Source of the DNA: Kryptolebias marmoratus | Lineage: Eukaryota; Chordata; Actinopteri; Cyprinodontiformes; Rivulidae | Reading direction: 5' to 3' | Length of the DNA stretch: 64,000 bases | Assembly: GCF_001649575.2 (NCBI RefSeq) | Contig: NC_051438.1 | Span: forward strand, 29,230,267-29,294,266 | Part shown: in pieces, positions 56,359-64,000 of the stretch | Layout of the letters: each line of letters opens with the position of its first letter | How positions within the stretch are numbered: the first letter of the stretch is position 1 | Made by a program: the position numbers and the translations under genes | Notes under the pieces: model-generated | The model's input: only the letters and a program-made list of their open reading frames with translations | Database searches by the model: none | Told to the model about the DNA's origin: nothing

Positions 56359-57319
56359 GCGTGGAGCTGAAAGTAAAAACTAGAGGAACAATGAGCAGGT
56401 AAAACAAAAATATTTTAAATATTACAAAAGCAACAAACAGGAACAGACTGAAACAACTAAAACTGACTCAAACTGAAACAATGACGAGGAAACGAAACCA
56501 TTTTTGTTTCACCTTCACGGTTTTTACTGTAAAGTTCTGCTAACAGCTGCTGGTAAATTACTGTAAATTTAAAGTTTCAAACAAAATAACACAATTTATC
56601 TTAAAGCTGGATTGTGTGTTTTTCCCATATTTACAGTATTTCTGTTATTTAAAGCTAATTTATGCAGATTTATAATCTGTATGTTGTTTTCATGATAATT
56701 TACTGTAAACAAAAAGCTGTTTGTTACTGTGAAACTTTCAATAAAAGTCTGGTTCTATGTCGTATATTCTGACAGCTACTGGCATTAGGTAATAGTTGTC
56801 GGTTCATCTGGATGTTAAATCAACTTACTTTAATATCAATAAAATACTTTTAAACAATACTATTACATATATGTTGGAGAAATCAGTTGGTTGTTTAAAT
56901 GTCTTTAAAAGAAAACACTTTTACCATTGTTGCTTTTGAAACAAACAGGTTTTCACACAAATATAATTAAATATTAAAGATCATTTTATGACACAAAATG
57001 AGGAAATTAGCAAATAGTTTAAGTATAAAATTAAAGTCAGATATATCATGTGTCGCTTGTTTTGTCTCAGAAATGCTTCACAAATAAAAATGTTTGTTTT
57101 GTTTTTCTCGTGCCGTGAAGGTAAGATGGACTGTATTTTTACAGCACATTATGTTGAGAACAGAAAGTAAATTTCATAAAACACGTTTTGCAGCTTCTGA
57201 CCCGAGGAAGATATGAAGCATGAAGAAATGTTGTGAAAACTGACTCACGTGTTTCCTTCACGTCAGGTTTGGTCTTACAGACTTTCAAATTAATATCTTT
57301 GTCCAGTTCTATATTTCTT
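56359..57319. other. AT-rich noncoding
   Basis: Nothing recognised. Confidence 0.4.
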
Positions 57320-57570
57320 TGGAACCCCTCTTTAGGGTTAACGTCCCCTCTCGCTCATTTCCCAGCCTCATTCTGTCAGTGTCCCCGCCCGCCTGGCCCG
57401 GCCCCACGTATGAATCAAAGCCGCCCTATAAAGACGCTGTGCAGTCAGCATGGAGGCTCTATTGGCAGAACTATAATGGGGACGGCGATTTATGGTCCGC
57501 ATCAAGAGCGCGATTGTGTGCGCACATGTGTGAGTCTGCGTTTGAAGGATGGCTCTGCATGATCTAATGA
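57320..57570. promoter_or_regulatory. GC-rich island with TATA-like and CDX/HOX-like cores
   Basis: A sharp GC-rich block in AT-rich DNA. It contains GCCGCCCTATAAAGACGC, GGCGATTTATGGTCCGC and AAGAGCGCGATTGTGTGCGC. CTATAAA could be a TATA box, and TTTATGG a CDX/HOX9-13 core. The overlapping frames (109 and 82 codons plus, 70 minus) have no domain. It is a candidate conserved element or promoter. Confidence 0.3.
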
Positions 57571-58963
57571 ATATTTCCAAATTTAGACCGAAGATAAAGA
57601 CGGGGAAAGAAACACAACAGGAAATGAAAATGTTTCCAAGGAGGAAAACTTTTATAATAAGTCTTTACTGAGCAACATTTTCTTCAGATGTTGAAACAAA
57701 AAGATCAAGGTTGGACCTTATTTTGAAGCCTTATTTTAAACTCTCGCCCTGCGCAGGTGTCATGGAAACCTCTGGGACAAATGAGATCTCACCTGCTTTG
57801 TCACAATGAGCTTCCTGCTCATCGGCATCCTCAGGAGTTCACTCCATTGTGTGTGTCCTGTATGTTCTGGTAAATGTTGTTTATCGTCTGTACTGTGTGC
57901 CATGCTCTGCTGCAAATGTAATTTCAAGGACAATAAAGTCTCAAACTAGATTTGGAGCGAGGGCCAGCAGGAGAGTAAGGTGCTGAAGGTGAATTGTTGA
58001 ATAATGGAGGAACTCTGAAGGCAGGAGACCGATGAAGTGATGGGCAGACGGAGATAAAGCAAAGAGAAAGGAGCAGCAGAAAGGCAAGAATGGCTTCATA
58101 AAACGGTGGCAAATGAGCACAATATGCTGAAATACAAAAGGCTCCATTTGAAAATGGACAAATGATGCCTCTTGAGGGAAAGTAAAAAGAGAGCGAGGCA
58201 GCTTGAAAAGCTCCACGTGGGATCCAGAGGAAGAAATGTGGCGTTGATACATAAAGAAAAATGTAATAATTTTAAATAAATAAATAAAAGAACAAATGTA
58301 AAAAGTACATGAACAGAAAAATACTCTCGGGTTATTTAGTGAAACCATCATTAAAAATCATTTATCAAATTTAACAGCTTAAACCTTCATCAGAGGGACA
58401 TCTGGGGTTGTCCTCCCTTTTAATCAATATCAACACTTTGGTCACACCTACAGAATATTTTAATGGACATTTCTTTTCTCCATTTATAATTTTTTTAAAG
58501 AATTTCCAACAGAAGCACTGAAATACCCCTGCAACACCGTTACCAAAGAGCACCTTTGTTTTGTGGACAAGCATAAAAACTTAAGAAGCATAATGTGTTG
58601 GATGGTTTCATATTGGTGTCCTGAGACACTCTTAGAGGACAGGAGGTGTGGTGGACAGACTAGCTGCTGGTTTGACTCCTGGACGAAACAGCTGTTGTCC
58701 TGACTTTAGTAGCTCTGTTACTGATGGGTCTTAAATTCCTGAGTTTCATTAAAATAATTATCAACCCATAATACAAAAAGAGCTGCAACATTTGCAAATA
58801 ATTTGGTGTCATTTGAAGCTGTTTGTCTGAAGTTCTTTCATGTTTCCACACATTTACAACATGCAGGACGGTGGGTTTTAAGGTTTGAAATAAAGGAACA
58901 TGGAACACGACCTACTGGTGAGATTCCTCCGCCTCTGTTATTGGAACTCCTTTGGATCCCTCC
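57571..58963. other. Noncoding stretch
   Basis: No gene. TTTCAAGGACAATAAAGTCT at about 57925 resembles the AATAAAG tail of fish retroposons, but the body is not recognisable. The 136-codon minus frame at 57941-58351 has no domain. Confidence 0.35.
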
Positions 58964-59025
58964 ATGGATGGATGGATGGATGGATGTTTCCCTCCATGAA
59001 CCAACAATGGATGGATGGATGGATG
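58964..59025. repeat. (GGAT)n microsatellite, two blocks
   Basis: GGAT runs at 58964-58986 and 59007-59025. The Met-Asp-Gly-Trp peptide pattern read here is a repeat product. Confidence 0.9.
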
Positions 59026-59077
59026 CAATGTTTCCATTAACACCTCAGAACTGATCATCATAAACATAAAGGTTCAA

Positions 59078-59104
59078 CCCCCCCCCCCCAAACACACACA
59101 CACA
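59078..59104. repeat. C12 run and (CA)n
   Basis: Twelve C (59078-59089) followed by a short CA run. Confidence 0.9.
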
Positions 59105-59949
59105 TCATTCGGTATGAAACATGCAGGGTAATAAATGAGAATAAAATGATGTGAAAAAATATTCAAACTTAATCAATAATCAAGTAAAAAAGACAAATAG
59201 ATCATCTCATGTATAAAAACAAACAGGTGTGCAAAATATAAAAACTACTGAAATCCACAAACCAGCAAATTATAAGCTCACATTATGCATAAATATAGAA
59301 CTATAATACTCACAGAGTCACGCACGATAAAATATGCTCTCACACACAGATAAGCAGGAAATATTTATACCTTTTCATGCATAAACGTGATGTTTTAACT
59401 CCTCACACAGAGGCTGAAACACACTTCCACCCCATCGGGCGCATAAAGCCGTGACACACAGGTGCTGATGCAGCTTAATGAGCAGAATAATTTAACATTC
59501 AGACTTACACCCCTATCAGACACACACTCCTCTACGCTGTCTCAGCCCACATGAAATTTTTAAGGATGACTTTTATTACTCTTCGGTTTTATTCGTGAGC
59601 TATAAGAGCACGTCTGTTCCAGCGGGGGAGTTTATGAGCGTGCATGCTGCAGCTCAGGCACATTCAGATATTTGCTGAATGGCAATTACACTGCAGCACG
59701 GTTGTTGCTCTGCATCGAAAAGTGTGGCGAAGATGCTGGGATCTGACAGGCAGGACGGCGCTCTGCAGTCAGATGTGTTAAAGCGAGCATTACCTCCGAC
59801 ACGCTGCATGTATGTGTTAAAGCGAGCATTAACACTTCCCACAGATTACAGGAGCTGCAGAAACAAACAGATTTATTCTGATTTTACAAACATTGACCTA
59901 AAGTTTAATCAGGCAGAAGATTTATTCACAACACAAAGTTTGAGCTCTA
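59105..59949. other. Noncoding stretch, island with a direct repeat
   Basis: No gene. Within a GC-balanced block at about 59540-59850, a perfect 20-bp direct repeat occurs at 59773-59792 and 59812-59831. Confidence 0.4.
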
Positions 59950-60110
59950 AGACAGAAACTGGTCAAGTCACTGTCTGTCTGTTAGCAAAATATCTCATGA
60001 ACCACTGGGCAGATTTAATGAAACTCTAAGAAAATATTTATTGTCCAATTAAAGATGGACGCCACAGAAAACACGAAAATGACCCCAACTCAGTCAGTAA
60101 AAACGGTAAA
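59950..60110 (+). repeat. R1 repeat, 5' half
   Basis: Forward R1: GTCTGTCTGTTAGCAAAATA, TCTCATGAACCACTGGGCAG, then AAGATGGACGCCAC at 60051. It is followed at once by minus-oriented R1 sequence. Confidence 0.75.
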
Positions 60111-60119
60111 TATTTATTT

Positions 60120-60200
60120 ATAGCAATTCTTGTGTCTATTAAAGTCAATTAGCTGTGTCAGCCATCTTGAAATGGATTGACTGACTAATTTGGACAGTTT
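60120..60200 (-). repeat. R1 repeat, central fragment
   Basis: Minus R1 centre: AAGTCAATTAGCTGTGTCAG, CCATCTTGAAATGGATTGAC. Confidence 0.6.
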
Positions 60201-60224
60201 TCTTTTGCATAAATAAATTAAAAT

Positions 60225-60485
60225 AAATGTTCTTTCAAAGGGATCATTGGACGGCAAAGTTTTAAGCAAACACGTTAATGTGCAGCTCTCAGAGTATGTT
60301 TTCGGAATGATTCTCAGCTACTACCACACCTTTTACCTCAATAGCTGCAAAACTGACTGAATTATAGCTATTTCTGCGTTCGCAAAGGTTGATTAGTTGT
60401 GGTGGCCATCTTGAATCGGGTTGACTCTAAAAGTTCATCAGCTGTAGATTCACATCCAGCGATTAATTTCTGAGAGTTTTGGTCA
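60225..60485 (-). repeat. R1 repeat, 3' two-thirds
   Basis: Minus R1: ATTCTCAGCTACTACCACAC, AAAGGTTGATTAGTTGTGGT, GGCCATCTTGAATCGGGTTG, then CATCCAGCGATTAATTTCTG. The terminal GCATATCACCCGCC is degraded. Confidence 0.75.
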
Positions 60486-61541
60486 AATCCAAACTGTTCC
60501 GGAGTTTTCCGGAAGCTGTAATCCTGTTCTCTGTTTGTCCTGACAGCCTCAGTCTTTATAACCGAGGAGAGAAACTCATCCCCAGCAGTCATGTCGGAGT
60601 CAAACAGTTTGTTTATGTAGAAATCAAACACATCTGAATGGCTAAAATCTGTCACTTACAGGGTTTGTCAAAGTAGAAATGTTATAAATGTGTCTGAAAC
60701 ACGATACATCACCACAACCGGGCGATGAAAGCAGGAAAAGACGGGGGGAAAAACTGTCATCAGACTTCAGTTTGCTGAGTATTTATATTTCCCATTTGGG
60801 ATTTTAATTCATTTTTATATTTATAACTCTGGACAAAACCCAGCGCACGTACGTTTCACCCAGAGGTGTGTCACACAAGCATCAGCAGCTTCCCAACAAA
60901 TGTTCGATTTCTGTTCGCCGCTCCCCAAGGGGCTGAACGAAAGCTGCTTTAAGAGAAGCTGTTTGATATTGGATGTTGCAGAGAGCCAAAGGACACAGCT
61001 CCGGGTTTAACGGGATGCAGAGACGGTAATTTACTGCCTACAGGAGGACTCTCACTGCAGTGTGACTGCACCATCAGGAAACAAAGGCTTTTACCTCACA
61101 GCACAATGCAACTGTTAACACTGATGGCTTGCACCTTCAGGATGCTTGTAAAAAAAAACTCTAACATAAGATCTGGCTGAGAGATGAAATCATCAATAAA
61201 CTGCAATGTGCAGACCTGCTAAGGTGCAGAGAAAAACCAGAAGAACTCCTGAAGAAACTGAGCGTGCCGTCCAAGTGTGTGTCAGAGATTGAGTTGAGTT
61301 GGGTTGAGTTGTTTTTGGCTAATTGCGTTGCCATGGTAACGTGATAGTCCAATTAAAGTAACAGAACAAGCTGCTCGTTTTGAGAAATATTATTTAAAGT
61401 TGATGGAGGAATAAAATGATCTCCATTCAGAAACACATTTATATGACAAGCTGTAAACATCCAGAAAGCCAAGGAAAAGTTATAAACGTCTTCAAATCCC
61501 CTAAACTTCATTTATAATATTAGATTTTCTGTCATTCATTT
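60486..61541. other. Noncoding stretch
   Basis: No gene. A (GAGTT)n-like run lies at about 61289-61312, directly before the X-box at 61327. Confidence 0.4.
61327..61340. promoter_or_regulatory. Perfect RFX X-box
   Basis: GTTGCCATGGTAAC fits the X-box consensus GTNRCC-N2-RGYAAC at every position. RFX proteins bind this near-palindrome, often at ciliary genes. No gene start could be found beside it in the window. Confidence 0.5.
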
Positions 61542-61766
61542 AGGACATGTCAAACTCTGTTCCTCGGGGGCCGCTCTCCTGCATGTTTTAAATTTGTTCT
61601 TGCTTTAAAACACCTGATTTAAATGGACGACTTGTTGCCATCCACCTGGAGAACATGATGATTTGGTGAGGAGGTGATTAAACAATTTGAATCAGGTGTG
61701 TTGGAGCAGAAACAACTAAAACATCCAAGACAGCGAAGCCTCGAGGCCTGGAGTCTGACACTCCTG
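61542..61766. mobile_element. hAT-type MITE, about 225 bp
   Basis: The left end ACATGTCAAACTCTGTTCCT and the reversed right end CAGGAGTGTCAGACTCCAGG are inverted repeats of a common fish hAT MITE (CAGGGGTGTCAAACTC). The interior has CCTGCATGTTTTAAAT on one side and CAACTAAAACATCC on the other. I could not confirm an 8-bp duplication. Confidence 0.6.
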
Positions 61767-61767
61767 A

Positions 61768-62470
61768 TTTTAGAAAATGCTCCTCTTCTGCAGCTCCTCT
61801 GATTTGTGGGGCTCCTCAAGGCTCCATATTGGGTCCACATATTTTAATCTGTATATGTTGTTTTTGGTGGTCCCTTCACAGGAAACAAACCTTTCCACTG
61901 CTTTTCTGATGATATCCAGGTCCGTCTGTCCATTCAGGCCATTTAAACCCCTCTTCAGACTGTCTAAATGCCATGAAAACCTGGTTCAAAATAAACTCCT
62001 AAACCTCAATGTAAATAAGACAGAAGTCATCTTCTTTAGTAAATGTAGTTTTCTCAGTAATTCAGTCGACGCTCTTGGTCCCTCGGCTCTGTGCGCTCTG
62101 CTGTCGGGAGTCTGGGTGTTGTTTTTCACAGCTCTAAAGATCACCGTGGTGTGAAATGCTCTTTTTGTTTTTCAATAAGGACTCTGGGCCATATCTCCCC
62201 ATCAGAGAACCAGAAGAAGTGGTTCATGTTTATATTTCCTCCGGCTTACTGTACTGCTCTGCATGTTGGTTTAGATAAATCGTCTCTGCGTCGCAAACAA
62301 ACTGTCCAGAACGCAGCAGCTCATTGTTCAACAGGAACTAAAAACATGAACACATGCAGTTTACATCCACTGTTTAAAAGAAAAAAACATAACTATATTT
62401 ATTCTCATTGTCTGACATTCAATCAGATTAAATCTTCAGTTTTTTTAAACATTCCTGTCTGAGGCTGCAG
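61768..62470 (+). pseudogene. L2-like LINE reverse transcriptase relic
   Basis: L2-like LINEs encode one protein with endonuclease and reverse transcriptase. CGAPQGSILGP at 61805-61837 is the RT motif before the active site. FSDD at 61902-61913 corresponds to the F-A-D-D catalytic box, with Ala changed to Ser. It lies in a different frame from the first motif, so the gene is frameshifted. Downstream are NKTEVIFFS, SLGVVFHSS, RTLGHISPSENQK, LHVGLDKSSLRRKQTVQNAA and a degraded C-terminus. Several frames and stops are needed to read it. It begins immediately after the hAT-type MITE. Confidence 0.75.
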
Positions 62471-63181
62471 CGTTTCCTGTTTTTAAATCTTACATACAAG
62501 AGTCAAATTTTTTCCGTCATTTTATTGCTGCTTTTATTTGGTTTTCCATTTTTCATGGGTCCTGTGCTGTTTTAGTTTTGGTCAATGATTTGTAAATAAA
62601 TAAATAAGCTTCAGAAGCAGCACTTTCAGTGAAGATTGTAAAACAGCTTAAAGCTTAAAGATGCTAGAAAAGGACGGCAAAATGTAGGTTCGAAAGGAGG
62701 GCAGAAATCTGACGTGTGAGGAAGAGTTTCTGAAAGAAAGTGGTGATTTTCTAGCTGATTGAGTCTTCACACACCAGCAAGCAGCTGAAGATGGTTTCTC
62801 TTCGACAGGAGGATGGAGAGCTGACGGAGCTGAGCAGGTGAAGGGTGACATCATTTGTGATCCTGTCAGAACGCTCACATCAGCCGACTCTCCGACCTTT
62901 GAGATTGAGCCTTAAAGAGGGCAGCTGAGGCATCTGTCCGTCCTGTCTGATGGACGGACAGATGATTCACGCAGCTTCAGGAACATTCGCTGTTGGACTT
63001 CTAGGATAATCTAACAAATGTCAGTCTGTTAAATATCACTCGGTCCGTTTAAATCCACTTCAGTTGAGTCAGTTTCATCTAACAGTGAGTCAGATAAGCA
63101 CCACTGAAAACACCACCCAACCTTCACATCTCTGCTACTAAACCAACTTTAGTTTTATTTCCACTCAAACAGCTCGGCTGG
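62471..63181. other. Noncoding, one hairpin
   Basis: CATCTGTCCGTCC (62931-62943) and GGACGGACAGATG (62952-62964) form a perfect 13-bp stem with an 8-nt loop. No gene. Confidence 0.45.
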
Positions 63182-63320
63182 GTGGATCAGAGGTACAAGC
63201 ACAGCGGTGGAGGGGTCATGGTGTGGGCTTGGACCAAAAATATGTGCTCCCCGGCTCAAAGTCCGAACCCTGAAGCGTCAGAGAAGCAGGTAAAAACGTC
63301 AAACAGGAGACATCTTCAAG
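63182..63320 (+). pseudogene. Tc1-type transposase relic, catalytic region
   Basis: The frame reads MDQRYKHSGGGVMVWAW, then PAQSPNPEASEK. 'GG-x-VMVW' precedes the second catalytic Asp in Tc1 transposases, and 'P-x-QSPDLNPIE' holds the third catalytic residue. Here the region between is deleted and the acidic residues are lost. A dead fragment. Confidence 0.5.
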
Positions 63321-64000
63321 TTATCGGAGGCAAACTTAGGAAGGTTCATTTCATTTCTAGGATCATATTCAACAGATTTTGAAACCTGGCAACATGATTT
63401 TCTTTTATTATTCTTGAAAGCAGAATTCAAATTGTTTATGAGCCTTTAAATTATCTGTATTTGTTGTTTTGTGTAAAGAATATTGGATTTATGTCTAGGA
63501 AAATATGCTACTTGAATAAAACTGTAACCCCACACAACAGACTCTCCCCCTGCGGTTCACTTATTTAAGTACCGTTTGAGTTAAAACAAATAAAAATACA
63601 TCAGGATGACAGCGACCTCCGTGTCTCAGCAACGACCCCCGCTTATTCTGACAAATTGCACCTTTAAAATATATTTTACAGCAAGAACCCAAGAGGTTAG
63701 GGATGCTCCATAAAGCAAACGCAACAAAGAGTAAGCAGCTCAGATCGTATCGTGTTTATCACAGGTTAAAATATTTGACTCGAGCAGATTTCTGCTGATG
63801 GGGAAAGGTTTTTCAGTTTCTTTTCAAGAGGCAGCTTAGGGTTAATCAGACCTGAAACATGAACAAATGAGGCTGAAAGTTTCAGTTATTTCAACACATT
63901 TTATAAAGCGATAAATGTTAAAAACCCTGCATTTTATTAAAACATATTAAGACACATAGACAGACTTATAGCCCTCTCCTCAGAGGCTCACCCCTCATAA
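63321..64000. other. Noncoding, nothing recognised
   Basis: AT-rich, with no gene or repeat family recognised, up to the window edge. Confidence 0.4.

Noticed and set aside
56098..56407. Three overlapping minus-strand frames with Cys/Pro/Leu repeats
   Set aside because: They are translations of the 13-bp minisatellite in three frames.
58803..59054. Frame with Met-Asp-Gly-Trp repeats
   Set aside because: Product of the GGAT microsatellite.

Overview
This window looks like intergenic or intronic DNA from a ray-finned (teleost) fish. The evidence is the mix of mobile elements. There is a fish-type LINE-1, RTE-like and L2-like LINE relics, a Penelope-like element with a GIY-YIG domain, Tc1/mariner and hAT derivatives, and a high-copy short repeat of about 340 bp. 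A spiny-rayed or killifish-like genome would fit, but the species cannot be fixed from sequence alone. I found no convincing host protein-coding exon, tRNA, rRNA, snRNA or CRISPR array. Nearly all open frames are short, lie in low-complexity DNA, or run antisense to transposons. The only long meaningful frame belongs to a retrotransposon.

Layout. 0-5.4 kb: a 14-bp minisatellite, then plain noncoding DNA with two GC-richer islands and an R1 repeat that appears split by an antisense LINE relic. 5.4-12.1 kb: two tandem repeats beside a gap, two LTR-like repeats, and an antisense LINE relic. 12-22.4 kb: R1 copies, a Tc1 transposase relic, a short Tc1/mariner-type element, a CA microsatellite, and a Penelope-like insertion with a 13-bp target duplication and a hammerhead-ribozyme-like tail. 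24.9-33.4 kb: the densest transposon block, with three antisense RTE-like pieces, a hAT element with an 8-bp target duplication, two LTR-like repeats, R1 copies and a 0.8-kb Tc1/mariner-type element. 36-41 kb: two nearly complete R1 copies and a young 5'-truncated LINE-1 with a perfect 15-bp target duplication. 41-53 kb: mostly single-copy DNA with R1 copies and several motif-rich islands. 53.2-54.4 kb: a second hAT element with an 8-bp duplication, twin perfect hairpins and a promoter-like block. 54.4-64 kb: a 13-bp minisatellite, an inverted cluster of R1 copies, a perfect RFX X-box, a hAT-type MITE next to an L2-like LINE relic, and another Tc1 relic.

There are no operons or host pathways to describe. 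The content is transposon biology plus possible cis-regulatory islands. The islands are inferred from base composition and motifs only; a multi-species alignment would decide them. Every assembly gap here lies inside or beside repeated sequence. The most distinctive signals are the R1 family (15 loci, most of them carrying a YY1-like core), the Penelope-like insertion with its ribozyme-like core, and the paired hairpins inside the hAT element at 53.3 kb.
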